A stretch of 64,000 nt of DNA from UBA11865 sp963749825 (GCA_963749825.1 CAVVOI010000013.1:256038-320037), one strand, 5' to 3'; shown: positions 32,933 to 42,569, counted from the stretch's first letter. Program-made: numbers and translations. Notes: generated by a model from the letters alone, not told the origin.

Positions 32933-35047
32933 TTAATCAGTAGAAGTTTCCTGCTGTTCTTCTTCGCTGATTTCTTTTCGTAGTTGGCTTAAGGCGTTTT
33001 GCATGTTTTGGACCCAGCCCTTGAATTCCCGGCCCAACAAATCTTCCGTCGTATTCACCAGATTTCTGATGTTTTTTGGTTTGCGTTTATCTGTAGGCGA
33101 TAAAGCCTGCCACCACAGTTCTAGATTTAGCAAATCCGTCTCAGCCTGATTGTAGGTGACGATCGTCTCCTGGAATTGTTCGCTTAGAAGGTAGGCTGAT
33201 ATTGCAGTTGCCGCGGCCGTGGTTAAAGGCACCCAAAGGGCAGCGCCGATGGCCGCCAGAAAGGTGCCGAAGCCACCGATGACCAAGATCGCCACCTGGT
33301 AATAGCGTAGGCTTGCCTCTTTTTGTCCTGTCCGGCTTTGGTAAAAGGAAATCTGGTCTCCGATACGGATGTCTATATATTGTTGGGCTGATAGTGGACT
33401 CAGGCCATCATCCTCGCCAGCCGCGCCGTACATCTTTGGCGGGATCGGACCATCATAGACCAGTAGAGCAGCCTCATTTACTTCGGTTCTCATCAAATTT
33501 CGGCTGACATCTTCTACGGTTTTTTCTAGATCGAGGAGTTGCGCCCGGGGTTCATAGAGGGCCAATACCCGGTAGGCGTAAATCTTGCGTTTTAAGGTCT
33601 CGGCGCTGCCGCGCAACAGCAGCCACTTGGTATCCGCTTTACGGCGGCTAAATATGGCCAGGCCGATTGAGGTGAGGATAGGCAAAACAATGACGGTTAT
33701 GCGCATAAGGATAAAGCCCGCGCCCTGGAGTGTGGGACCGGTTGTGCTAAACCAGGTCAACAGAATGGCGGCGAGAGTAGTCAAGAAACCTAACACGAGA
33801 ATACGCGTCGTATAAGTCTTATATTCATCCCGGTGCCGGATAGAATTCTTGTCATATAGGGCGAAACGTTCCCAAGCGTGCCTGAGGACATTTTCAGCCC
33901 AGGGCGGCGGTAATTCCAGGATGATCCGCTCACGAAGTTCTTCAGCAGTTGCCTGGTCAGCAATGAAGACTAACTTACCGTCGACGACGATTTCGGCCAT
34001 ATCGGGGTCGGCAATATAAGGCAAACGCCTGGATTGCCCGCCTTGATCGCTGCCGGCCGGCTTTTCGCTTGATGCGTCGGAAAGCGCTTTCTGCCGTTCA
34101 CTATGATGTTTGAAGATCTCGTCTGCTAAGTCGCCTGTACCGAGTAAGATGATAATGGGCCAACCCTGACGTACAGAGTAGAGAACTTCTTTTTTTGATA
34201 AATCATCCGATTTACCGCCAGCCAATACGGTCACGGCCGGTAAACGCTTGACCATCGCTGCGGGTCGTGTTTGCTCCTCAACCGCGACTCTCTCAGGCAT
34301 CTCTATATCAGCCTGTTCTTCCTCGACATCATTTCCTGTATCATCGCCATTTTCTGTACCGGCCTCGATGCTTTCGACATCACCGTTATCCTCAGCCATG
34401 TCGCTACTCTCAGGTTCGATGCCAGTATCATCGGTGCCGGCCGGCTCAACGTCATTTTCTTGACCTGCTTCCGAATCTGCCCTGGCTATCGTTTTTTCTT
34501 CCTGTGGGGGTTGGCTTTTTTCGGGCATCGTCGCAGATGCGCCAGAGGTTACGGCCGCACCCAGGTCAACCATGAATTTGGCCGAATCTAACCAGTCATC
34601 TCCTTCGATCAATACAAAGTGTGAATGATTTGGATTTAAAGCAAGTAATTCGGATGCCTGGTTCCCATTAGCCTGTCCAGTATAAGAGACTTTTCCCGCC
34701 GGAGCTACGCCTAATAAAGGCGTCTTTCGTTCGCGATCGGCCACCCCCCGGCCGATCAAGTCATTGACGCCCCCGGAAATTCCGGAATCGATGATGAGTG
34801 CTCTTTTGCTTACGGCTGCCCGGGCGATGCCGCGACTGAAAAGTTGCTCCAAGCGTAGTGCTGTGTCCTTTTTCCACGCTTCTCTCGTTCCGGTGACCAG
34901 GATTAACGCTTCGACTCCTTCCAACTGAAGCGCCTTCAGGACTTCACTTTGTTGGTCTTCAGGCGAAAAGGTCACGATTTTCGCCCAGTTCCTGTTTTCG
35001 AAGATTACTTCCCCAGTGGAAACAGCGTTGTTTACTTTATCATCCAC
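32933..35047 (-). CDS. LSDAT (SLOG)-SLATT membrane protein, prokaryotic TRPM-like nucleotide sensor
   Basis: 704 residues. The N-terminal half is a Rossmann-like SLOG domain of the LSDAT type, related to the N-terminus of TRPM channels: ALILVTGTREAWKKD (about 47), ALIIDSGISGGVNDLIG (about 82), TPLLGVAPAGKVSY (about 108), NPNHSHFVLIEGDDW (about 137), then PAVTVLAGGKSDD and PIIILLGTGDLADEI (about 270-310). A very acidic linker (about 190-260) is inserted. The C-terminal half has two hydrophobic helix pairs, RILVLGFLTTLAAILLTWF / ILMRITVIVLPILTSIGLAIF (within 420-475) and AILVIGGFGTFLAAIGAALW plus the next (about 600-645), as in DUF4231/SLATT effectors. Burroughs and colleagues predicted such pairs to sense a nucleotide and act on the membrane. 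Ligand and trigger are unknown. Confidence 0.78.
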   Translation of the reverse strand: MDDKVNNAVSTGEVIFENRNWAKIVTFSPEDQQSEVLKALQLEGVEALILVTGTREAWKKDTALRLEQLFSRGIARAAVSKRALIIDSGISGGVNDLIGRGVADRERKTPLLGVAPAGKVSYTGQANGNQASELLALNPNHSHFVLIEGDDWLDSAKFMVDLGAAVTSGASATMPEKSQPPQEEKTIARADSEAGQENDVEPAGTDDTGIEPESSDMAEDNGDVESIEAGTENGDDTGNDVEEEQADIEMPERVAVEEQTRPAAMVKRLPAVTVLAGGKSDDLSKKEVLYSVRQGWPIIILLGTGDLADEIFKHHSERQKALSDASSEKPAGSDQGGQSRRLPYIADPDMAEIVVDGKLVFIADQATAEELRERIILELPPPWAENVLRHAWERFALYDKNSIRHRDEYKTYTTRILVLGFLTTLAAILLTWFSTTGPTLQGAGFILMRITVIVLPILTSIGLAIFSRRKADTKWLLLRGSAETLKRKIYAYRVLALYEPRAQLLDLEKTVEDVSRNLMRTEVNEAALLVYDGPIPPKMYGAAGEDDGLSPLSAQQYIDIRIGDQISFYQSRTGQKEASLRYYQVAILVIGGFGTFLAAIGAALWVPLTTAAATAISAYLLSEQFQETIVTYNQAETDLLNLELWWQALSPTDKRKPKNIRNLVNTTEDLLGREFKGWVQNMQNALSQLRKEISEEEQQETSTD

Positions 35048-35423
35048 TCAGTACCTCCTGAAAAACCGGTTACAGTTTGCCGGTAGAATTTCAATTAAGA
35101 GGGATAACGTTCGTAATAGTGCTAAGGGCTAAATGATCGATAATCTCTTTGCAGGGAGCCGGTAGCATCTTGGAAGTCACCCAAAACATTATACACCAAT
35201 ATGCGCCCTGATCTTCGAACCAGTCCAGCGACTTTATCTTGTTGATCTCATCCGGTTATTGGAGCAAAGTCGGTCAAATCGATTATTCCGAGATTGCTGT
35301 TTTCGGATTGGCAAAACGAATGGTTCCCCATTTTTCTTAAGGGGGATAGTGTAAACGGTGAAAAGTGGCAGCCTGTAAGATAAACTTACCGAGATCTATC
35401 TGTAGATATTATTTGGAGTTTTG
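35048..35423. other. Intergenic region, no gene seen
   Basis: About 375 bp between divergent genes. AT-rich towards 35420; it should carry promoters in both directions, but no pair of hexamers close to consensus stands out. A short palindrome ATCTA-tctg-TAGAT lies just before the peptidase start (about 35395-35408). Confidence 0.4.
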
Positions 35424-37573
35424 ATGAATTTCTGGCACCGGCGTCTCATTCTAACCATTATATTGTTGGCTTCAACCACGGTGGCCTGTGGTCTTATCCC
35501 GGGTCTCAATAGTCCGGGCACGGTGATTCCTCCGGCGACGCCGACCCCAGTTGTCAGGGCAACCGCTAATCTCGAAGAAAAACCCTCGGAAACACCACCG
35601 GCCTTTAATAGCACAGATACGCCCGTCCCGACCCAGACTGACACGATAACTCAACCTGTTAACACCAATACTCTTTCTCCAGTTCCTCCGGTCTGGCCCC
35701 CTGCCATTGAACTGGGTGATCCGTTTGAAGTTAAGTCCGTTAGCCCATCCCAGCAGGCGAGTTATGATGCCCTTGCCGGGGGAACGCCGCCAGAACGCGA
35801 TGACCTGGAAGTTGCCCGGCTGTATCTAGGCTGGGACGGGAATTTGGAACCCATAACTGTTCCCGACCAGCCGTTGCCAATTGGAACAATTCAGCAATTG
35901 AATATCCTGAATCATGATAGCAATACGCTTAGCTCGATAACAGCCGAGTTGATGGCTGTGAGCGAAAATGCCTACTTCTGGTTCGATACCGGACCTGGTT
36001 CCGTCCGGCCGTCGGCAGAAGCAACTCTCCCAGTCAACCAGCGCATTTGACCAGATTTATCAGCGCAGCGTGGCGATATTTGGATCAGAGAATAAACCGG
36101 GGATCGATGGCGATCCCCGCTTACACGTGGTGAATGCTTCGCCATTGGTTATGTGCGATGCAATTGACGGGTTAAATACAGCAGGGACGACCTGTCGCGT
36201 GGCCGGCTACTTCAGCGCTGACGACACGCTGCCGGCTAGCATCAATCCGGAATCTAATGCTCGCGAGATGTTCGTTATGAATGACGAGTTCTTTGGCACC
36301 GATTATTATCTCAATGTATTGACTCACGAGCTTCCGCCATATGATCGAAGATAACTATGACCGCGGAGATGCGGATTGGGAGGCTGAAGGTTCGGCGATG
36401 TTGGCCGAGGATCTGCTAGGTTTCCCAGGGAGCGGTGTGGCGCGAGCCAACTTGTTCCTGGCTGAACCCGACCGGCAATTAAACAGTTGGCCCGATGACT
36501 ATATTATTCCGGCCTATGGACAGGGGTATCTGTTTAACCGTTATATTTATGACCGTCTGGGCCAGGAGGCTTACCGCCAATTCGCCACCAGTCCCACCAG
36601 CGGTCTGGAGGCCATCGACACCGTTTCCCAGTCTAATGGAAGTGATAGCAGTGGTCTTGATCTGTGGAAGGAATGGCAGACCGCACTGGCATTGCATAAT
36701 ATCGAAGGCGCCCCTCTGGAGTATCGATTTGGCGTCGCCGGTCTCGAACAAGTGGCTATGACAGATGTCGACCGATTCCCATTCACAATTGAAGAGTTCG
36801 TTCACCAATATGCGGCCGATTATTACCGTCTGGTCGGCGACCAAGAATTGACGATCAACTTTAACGGCAGCGCCCTGGTGCCTTTGCTAGATGTCATGCC
36901 GGCATCCGGCGAATCCATGTGGCTGGCCAACCGGGCCAATTATAGCCAGGTGAATCTGACCCGGGATGTGGACCTGACTGGGGTGGCAACGGCTACCCTG
37001 AACTATAACGTTTACCATGATATTGAGTCTGGCTACGATTTTGCCTATCTATTTGTCTCCCAGGACGATGGCCAAAGCTGGCATTCTTTAGCGGCCGGTA
37101 ATATGCAGGGGGAGAACGAGGATCCATCAAATTCCGCCTTAACCGAACACTTCTACACCGGGCGAAGCGAACTGTGGCGCGAAGAGAGCGTTGATCTAAC
37201 GCCTTACGCCGGCCAAAATATAGCGCTCCGTTTCGTTTACATCACAGATTTGATCAAAACTTATGGCGGAATCGCATTCGACAATATAGCCATTCCAGAA
37301 ATTGGCTTTTACGATGATGCTGAGACATTGGCCGAAGGTTGGTCGGCCGAGGGATTCGAGAGAGTGACGGCGACGATACCACAGCAGTGGCATCTGCAGC
37401 TCATCACCTTTGTGGACAACCAACCGGTCATTGAGACATTAGAGTTAGCTGCCGATCAAACGACGTCTATACCCGTTTCTTTGGCCGGCGACGATGGTCA
37501 AGCGATCCTGATTATTGCCGCCCATGCACCCATGACTTTGGAACAGGCTAATTACCGCCTGGATATCCAATAA
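35424..37573 (+). pseudogene. Secreted HEXXH metallopeptidase with immune-inhibitor-A-like C-terminal domain, two frameshifts
   Basis: The gene starts at ATG 35424 after GGAG and encodes an exported protein: signal-type helix LILTIILLASTTVAC (possible lipobox Cys) and a long Thr/Pro linker. The first frame stops at 36050; the frame changes between about 36000 and 36030, where QLSQSTSAFDQIYQRS continues. It changes again at 36331, where an extra C splits the zinc site: restored, it reads THEFRHMIEDNYDRG...EAEGSAMLAEDL, a HEXXH with downstream Glu. The last frame (to 37573) carries a beta-sandwich like that of M6 peptidases (DFAYLFVSQDDGQSWHSL; FDNIAIPEIGFYDD). With both shifts repaired the protein would be about 715 residues. 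Confidence 0.8.
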
Positions 37574-37613
37574 TCATCATCTCCCTGTCGCATATGGTGA
37601 ACCTACAGGAGCA

Positions 37614-37642
37614 TTGCGAAAAGATAACCCTTGTGTTAGCAT
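37614..37642 (+). promoter_or_regulatory. Probable promoter of tRNA-Gln
   Basis: TTGCGA (37614-37619), 17-nt spacer, TAGCAT (37637-37642), each matching consensus at four of six positions. Initiation near 37649 would leave a 5' leader of only about six bases before the tRNA, as is common for tRNA genes. Confidence 0.5.
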
Positions 37643-37654
37643 TTTAGGGCCAAT

Positions 37655-37726
37655 TGGGGCGTCGCCAAGTGGTAAGGCAGCGGACTTTGAATCCGCCATT
37701 CGAAGGTTCGAATCCTTCCGCCCCAG
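37655..37726 (+). tRNA. tRNA-Gln (anticodon UUG)
   Basis: A 72-nt cloverleaf. Acceptor arm TGGGGCG (37655-37661) pairs with CGCCCCA (37719-37725), discriminator G. D arm GCC...GGC with AGTGGTAA loop, anticodon stem GCGGA / TCCGC enclosing CTTTGAA (anticodon TTG), T arm GAAGG-TTCGAAT-CCTTC. The 3' CCA is not encoded. It is a single tRNA between the peptidase remnant and the GlmU-like gene. Confidence 0.95.
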
Positions 37727-37750
37727 CTATCAAGGGATGAATAAAGGTTA

Positions 37751-37782
37751 GAGGACTGAGTAGATAGAGCGGCTCAGTCCTC
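37751..37782 (+). terminator. Hairpin terminator after tRNA-Gln
   Basis: Perfect 10-bp stem GAGGACTGAG (37751-37760) / CTCAGTCCTC (37773-37782), 12-nt loop, then GTTCTTTCT. The U run is interrupted, so termination may be partial. It could also lie in the leader of the next gene, whose start is 40 bp on. Confidence 0.6.
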
Positions 37783-37822
37783 GTTCTTTCTACGAAAAGT
37801 GACGGGCTTCATTGGATCGAAG

Positions 37823-38866
37823 ATGAATACCTTGGCTGTCGTTATCCTCGCTGCGGGGCAGGGCACCCGGATGCAGTCGAATAAACAGAAGATCCTTCAC
37901 GAAGTTGGCGGCCGGCCAATGGTAGCCCACGTCTTTGAAGCGGCTGATCAAATAGCCGATTTGCCGCCGCTTCTGGTCGTCGGACCAGGCGAAGAAGGGA
38001 CGCGAAAATTGTTTGGCGAGCGGGCCGGCTATGTGACACAACCAGAGCAGCTAGGGACGGGCCATGCGACGATGATGGCTGCTCCTTTACTAGAAGGACG
38101 TTCAGACCAGGTTCTAGTGGCTTACGGCGATATGCCCTTACTGCGTGCTGAAACCATGCGCCGGCTGTCGGAAAAACAATCGTCGAGCGGCGCGGCCGTA
38201 GTCATGCTGAGCGTGATGGGCGATCCTAGCTCGTCTTTCGGCCGGATCGTTCGTGTTGAGGATGGTCGGGTAAATGAAATTGTCGAGGTGGCCGAAGCCA
38301 GGCAGCGCCCGGACCCTGATTTGTATCTTTCGATCACTGAACTGAATGCCGGCGTTTATTGTTTCGACGGCCCTTGGCTATGGCAGAACATACAAAACTT
38401 ACCGCTACAACAGGCGCGAAACGGTCAAGAATATTATCTGACTGACATGATTGGTTTGGCGGTTGCCCAGGGAAAGTTGGTTGAGGCCATCGTAGTTGAA
38501 GATGACGCTGAATGCCTGGGAGCTGGCACCCGGGCGGAATTGGTGGCGGTGGAGAAAGCTTTTCGCGAACGGGCCAATGAATATTGGTTGGCCAACGGAG
38601 TAACCCTGGTCGATCCGGAAAATATTTATCTCGATCAAACCATTACGATTGGCCCGGATACCGTTATTTGGCCGAATACATTTGTACAAGGCGACACGAT
38701 CATCGGCCGCGATTGTGTGTTGGGACCAAATACGATCATTCGCGATAGCCGGGTGGGGGATGGTTGTCACATTGAGCAGGCGGTTGTCGAACGGAGCGTC
38801 GTCGAACCGGGGACGATTGTCCAACCCTTCGGCCATCTCCAAGACCGAGAAGCAGAACCTAACTGA
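37823..38866 (+). CDS. GlmU-like NTP transferase (N-acetylglucosamine-1-phosphate uridylyltransferase domain)
   Basis: 347 residues from ATG 37823; the GTG at 37799 would add eight residues and has no better site. The nucleotidyltransferase domain (1-230) has LAAGQGTRMQSNKQKILHEV, EQLGTGHATM and YGDMPLL, the UDP-GlcNAc pyrophosphorylase pattern. The remaining 110 residues form a short left-handed beta helix (ITIGPDTVIWPNTFVQGDTI; GPNTIIRDSRVGDGCHIE). Full GlmU is about 455 residues with a complete acetyltransferase domain; this one lacks it, so it probably only makes the UDP-sugar. The acetyl step would need another enzyme. The cytidine deaminase gene follows 41 bp downstream. Confidence 0.85.
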   Translation: MNTLAVVILAAGQGTRMQSNKQKILHEVGGRPMVAHVFEAADQIADLPPLLVVGPGEEGTRKLFGERAGYVTQPEQLGTGHATMMAAPLLEGRSDQVLVAYGDMPLLRAETMRRLSEKQSSSGAAVVMLSVMGDPSSSFGRIVRVEDGRVNEIVEVAEARQRPDPDLYLSITELNAGVYCFDGPWLWQNIQNLPLQQARNGQEYYLTDMIGLAVAQGKLVEAIVVEDDAECLGAGTRAELVAVEKAFRERANEYWLANGVTLVDPENIYLDQTITIGPDTVIWPNTFVQGDTIIGRDCVLGPNTIIRDSRVGDGCHIEQAVVERSVVEPGTIVQPFGHLQDREAEPN

Positions 38867-38907
38867 AGCGAGTCGATAGTCAACCCATAATTGGTGCGGA
38901 GTGTACG

Positions 38908-39315
38908 ATGGTGACTGAAGAACAACGTGAAATGTTATTAAAAGCGGCCTGTGAAGTCCGGGAGCGAGCCTATGCACCCTATTCTAACTACTCAGTAGGT
39001 GCGGCGATTCTGACCGACGACGGCCGGGTATTTACCGGTGTCAACGTCGAGAATGCAGTCTATGGGTTAACCAACTGCGCTGAACGATCGGCCGTTTTCT
39101 CAGCCGTTACGGCCGGTGCGAGACGTCTCGTTGCCGTTGCCGTCTGCACCGAAAATGCCGGCTCACCATGCGGTGCTTGTCGCCAGGTCATGAGTGAATT
39201 TGCCGGCGATATCCCGGTGTGGCTCAGCGATGGCGCAGGTCAAGTTCGCGAGACGACTTTATACACCTTGCTGCCCGACCACTTTGGGCCGGAGCACCTG
39301 CATCCAAAATCATGA
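38908..39315 (+). CDS. cdd: Cytidine deaminase
   Basis: 135 residues, the normal size of the tetrameric zinc enzyme that converts cytidine and deoxycytidine to uridine forms. The zinc site is complete: CAERSA (Cys and catalytic Glu) and PCGACRQ (two Cys). N-terminal AYAPYSNYSVGAA and the substrate-binding NVENAVYGLT are also as expected. It overlaps no other gene and follows the GlmU-like gene in the same direction. Functionally it joins the nucleoside phosphorylases at 13.5-15 kb in nucleoside salvage. Confidence 0.95.
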   Translation: MVTEEQREMLLKAACEVRERAYAPYSNYSVGAAILTDDGRVFTGVNVENAVYGLTNCAERSAVFSAVTAGARRLVAVAVCTENAGSPCGACRQVMSEFAGDIPVWLSDGAGQVRETTLYTLLPDHFGPEHLHPKS

Positions 39316-39340
39316 TTGTGATCGTTCGTCCTGTCGTCGC

Positions 39341-40614
39341 CTAAGCTATATGATGCAGATTCTGAGCGGCAATGAATGACAATCCATTTTCCGTCAGCGC
39401 CCAAGCCGTACGATTGACCGAATCAAACTTGTCCATAAAGTTATGGGCGAGTGCATCCCAATCTCCAGACTCGATGACCTCTTGCTTATCCCGAAAGTAA
39501 TCCAAAATATCGGACGGATGCTCTCTTGTTTGTTCGACTTCCGGATCTCCACCTTCGTGTTTGGCCGAGATATTGGCCACGTAATCGGCCAGCACGATTA
39601 ACTCATCTCGTCGATTGTATGGCTGTCGCACAATACTTTTCCAGGTTTCCGTGATGTGGTGTTCGAATCGGACCACATGCTCAAAATCCAGATCTTTTCG
39701 AAATTGAGCAGTTATTTCCATCGTCTGATTATTCACTGAGTTGCTCCAATTGAAGCCGATCAAAGGTGACGTGCCGTCATCGCGAGCAAAGAGCTTGGCC
39801 CCGATGAGGGTCCAGAAGGCGGCGTAGGGATTATCATTGCCCATGAAGACCGAGATTTTGAACTCAATGTCGACGCCAAGGCGATGCAAAAGATAGCCTA
39901 TTAACACCGTGCCAGGATTGATATTAAGCACCTGACGAACGCCGAATTAGTGTAGTAATAAAGATACTCGTCCAGCCACTTCAGCGCGTACTCATTTGGT
40001 TGGCCACTCCCACCAAAGTAGCCGGTAATTGTCTCCGGACCGCCTAGATGAACGTTCGAGCCATCAGTACCTTTGGTGTCTAAAGTTTCCACGTAGCTGG
40101 CGCCAATGATCTGCATGGCAGCGGCGAAGGCCAGTAAATCGCCATCCGCTTCTTGCTCTTTCATCTTACGCACTCGAATGAAACGACCCGGCATGAGTGA
40201 TTTATCGTCGATGGCCTTCTGAGCGATTTCTCTCAGCCAAGGAAAATATTGGCTGGCGCTGATTTCCAGCGTAACAGCGTAATCATCGTTGAAGGTTATC
40301 TGATCGACCTTGTCGCCCAGTACCTTACGGCGATAGTCGGCCACGCTAATAAAGCGTTTTTCATTTCGTTGTTCGGTGAGCCACTCCAAGTCTGCTCTAT
40401 AACCGGGATTCTCGGCCGCCACCCGATCTAATAAGCTGGGCAAATGCATCGCCCGGGCAGCTTTCTGATTGATTTCCTCAGGCGAACCGTATTTGGCAAC
40501 CACATCGAGGAACTCATTGACAATTCGCATATCGGGATTTAGCAGGACGGCGTTCAGGGCGTCCAGGCGGTCTGGCGTGATTTGCAAGCGTTGGCGTAAA
40601 TTCTCTGTCATCAT
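39341..40614 (-). pseudogene. Conserved-looking protein of unknown function, one frameshift
   Basis: Two minus-strand frames join at about 39944: the first (from ATG 40614, GGAGAG upstream) encodes about 224 residues, ending YLYYYTN before the shift; the second continues GVRQVLNINPGTVLIGYLLH to the stop at 39341. Losing a base in AATTC(n)GGC explains the change; repaired, the protein has about 423 residues. Acidic and aromatic-rich, with GTDGSNVHLGGPETITGYFG and RFEHHITETWKSIVRQPYNR, SAKHEGGDPEVE. No membrane segments or signal peptide. I do not recognise the family. The histidines and acidic residues could suggest an enzyme with a TIM-barrel-like pattern, but this is a guess. Confidence 0.7.
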
Positions 40615-40782
40615 TTACTCTCCAGAAAATTGGGTGCGATGCACTTTCAAGCCACGCGCTGCTTGGCCGTGCGTTTGCACCAGATTTATTACCTATTGGT
40701 GTATGTCAGCTTGTGAATATTCCTAATAAATGGAAATGTTTTTACCGTTCCTCGCTTTATCAAGCCGGTGCTTGGCCTTATA

Positions 40783-41637
40783 TCAATCTAACATCTCCAA
40801 TAGTTCTTCGAATTCCTCATCCTTCATGCCGAAATAATGTTCCTTGGCCGGAAATTTTTCCTCCTGCACTTCTTCTGCATATCGTTTGAGTCCTTCGAGT
40901 ATCACCTCCCCGGCGTTCCCATACACTTTGGCCATGCGTGGTTTGAACTTTGGATAGAGGCCAAACATATCGTGGTAAATCAGCAATTGCCCGTGGGCAA
41001 ATGGGCCGGAACCCAAGCTGATGATGATACAATCTTCAGCCCGTTCGGTGATAAGCTGGCAGACGCGATCGGGGACGAGTTCTAGTAAAACGGCATAAGC
41101 CCCTGCTTTTTCCAGCGCTTTGGCATCGTCCAGGATCTTTTTAGCCTGCAGGGCTCCTTTGCCTTGCAATCGGAAGCCACCCAGCGAGCTGACACTTTGG
41201 GGCGTTAATCCAAGATGCCCCATGACCGGGATGCCGGCGGCTGCGATACCATCGACGCGGTCAGCCATCTCAGCGCCACCCTCGAGTTTGACGGCGTCGG
41301 TGTTGGCTTCGGCCATGAAACGGCCGGCGTTGCGAATAGCTTCCTCAACGCTGATTTGGTAACTCATGTAGGGCATGTCGCCGATTAACCAGGCTGTAGG
41401 TGCTCCTCGCCGGACAGCCTGGGTGTGGCGGATCATGTCACTCATCGTTACCGGCAGGGTGCCATCATAACCTAACATCGTCATGCCCAAACTGTCGCCG
41501 ACCAGGATCATGTCGATGCCAGCCTCCTCCTGAAAATAGGCTGTTGGGTAATCATAACAGGTCAACATGGTTATTGGATTACCTTGTTCGACTTTCTTAA
41601 ATAGGTCCGGAAGCGTTATCTTTTTCCTTTCTGACAT
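40783..41637 (-). CDS. panB: 3-methyl-2-oxobutanoate hydroxymethyltransferase
   Basis: 284 residues. PanB adds a hydroxymethyl group from methylene-THF to alpha-ketoisovalerate, giving ketopantoate, the first step of pantothenate synthesis. Signature regions: MLTCYDYPTAYFQEEAGIDM, LVGDSLGMTMLGYDGTLPV (Mg-binding Asp), GAPTAWLIGDMPYMSYQ, VKLEGG, GHLGLTPQSV, and LELVPDRV with the catalytic Glu. The start has GGAGGT eight bases upstream and its own promoter at 41681-41709. No panC or panD is nearby. Confidence 0.97.
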   Translation of the reverse strand: MSERKKITLPDLFKKVEQGNPITMLTCYDYPTAYFQEEAGIDMILVGDSLGMTMLGYDGTLPVTMSDMIRHTQAVRRGAPTAWLIGDMPYMSYQISVEEAIRNAGRFMAEANTDAVKLEGGAEMADRVDGIAAAGIPVMGHLGLTPQSVSSLGGFRLQGKGALQAKKILDDAKALEKAGAYAVLLELVPDRVCQLITERAEDCIIISLGSGPFAHGQLLIYHDMFGLYPKFKPRMAKVYGNAGEVILEGLKRYAEEVQEEKFPAKEHYFGMKDEEFEELLEMLD

Positions 41638-41680
41638 TGACTACCTCCATTAAAGTCCACTCAACTTCACTCCCCATGCT

Positions 41681-41714
41681 ACAATAGATCACCTGCTTAT
41701 TTGTCACAAGTGAC
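41681..41714 (-). promoter_or_regulatory. panB promoter with palindrome over the -35 box
   Basis: On the minus strand TTGTGA (41704-41709), 17-nt spacer, TATTGT (41681-41686). The perfect inverted repeat GTCAC-aa-GTGAC (41703-41714) covers the -35 element. It resembles the GTGACA-type sites upstream of the DUF11 gene, and may be an operator; the regulator is unknown. Confidence 0.5.
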
Positions 41715-41778
41715 GAATATCCTGAAACAGCGATGACAAATGGATATTTGGACCATTGGGGTAAAATAGACGTCGCTC

Positions 41779-42564
41779 ATGTCTAGACAAAGAACCTTTC
41801 GTAGTGAAGCCATCGTCCTTCGCCGCTTTGATTTTGGCGAAGCTGATCGGATGCTGACTTTGTATAGCAAAGAATATGGCAAGATAAAGGCCCTGGCGAA
41901 AGGCGCTCGCAAACCACAAACGCGCAAAACAGGCCACGTCGAGCTTTTCATGCGCACTAATTTTCTCTTTGCCAAGGGTAAAAATATCGACATAGTCACC
42001 CAGGCCGAGTTGGTTGAAGCCTATCCTTCGTTGCGCGAAGATTTGTTTCGTACAACCTACGCCATCTATTCACTAGAGCTTGTAGATGGCCTGACGGCCG
42101 AGGCCGACCAGGATGTGCGCAAATACGAACTGCTGGCTAACACCTTGCGCTGGTTTGAGGAAGCAGAAGAAGCCAGGCTTGTGGCTCGTTATTTCGAACT
42201 GCATTTGCTCTCGTTGGCTGGATTCCAACCCCAACTTTTTCACTGTTTATCTTGTGGCGACGCCATTGAAGAGCAAGACCAGTTCTTCAGTGTTGAGTTG
42301 GGCGGCCTGTTGTGCCCTGGCTGCCGCGAGGATGACAGGCGAGCGCAACCGATATCGGCGCCGGCTGTCAAGGTGCTTCGCTATTTACAAACGCGAAGTT
42401 GGGATGTGGTCAATTCATTACATCTGAGGCGGGAACTTCACGCGGAGCTAGAGAAAATCATGCATATGTATCTTCGACAAGTGCTCGAACGAAACTTGAG
42501 ATCGGTTGACTTTCTCCATCGCCTGAGACAAGAGACCACTTTCTTGAACCAGAGCAAAGAATAG
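41779..42564 (+). CDS. recO: DNA repair protein RecO
   Basis: 261 residues. The N-terminal OB fold starts SEAIVLRRFDFGEADRMLTL and continues YGKIKALAKGARK; the helical C-terminal domain holds a zinc site CLSCG...CPGC at about residues 156-178. RecO acts with RecR to load RecA on SSB-coated single strands and anneals DNA. The gene is divergent from panB; no era or recR neighbour is present. A bidirectional terminator follows at 42570-42596. Confidence 0.94.
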   Translation: MSRQRTFRSEAIVLRRFDFGEADRMLTLYSKEYGKIKALAKGARKPQTRKTGHVELFMRTNFLFAKGKNIDIVTQAELVEAYPSLREDLFRTTYAIYSLELVDGLTAEADQDVRKYELLANTLRWFEEAEEARLVARYFELHLLSLAGFQPQLFHCLSCGDAIEEQDQFFSVELGGLLCPGCREDDRRAQPISAPAVKVLRYLQTRSWDVVNSLHLRRELHAELEKIMHMYLRQVLERNLRSVDFLHRLRQETTFLNQSKE

Positions 42565-42569
42565 AAAAA

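Noticed and set aside
34248..34591. Overlapping plus-strand frames opposite the acidic linker of the LSDAT-SLATT gene
   Set aside because: They arise from the low-complexity Glu/Asp coding sequence on the other strand.
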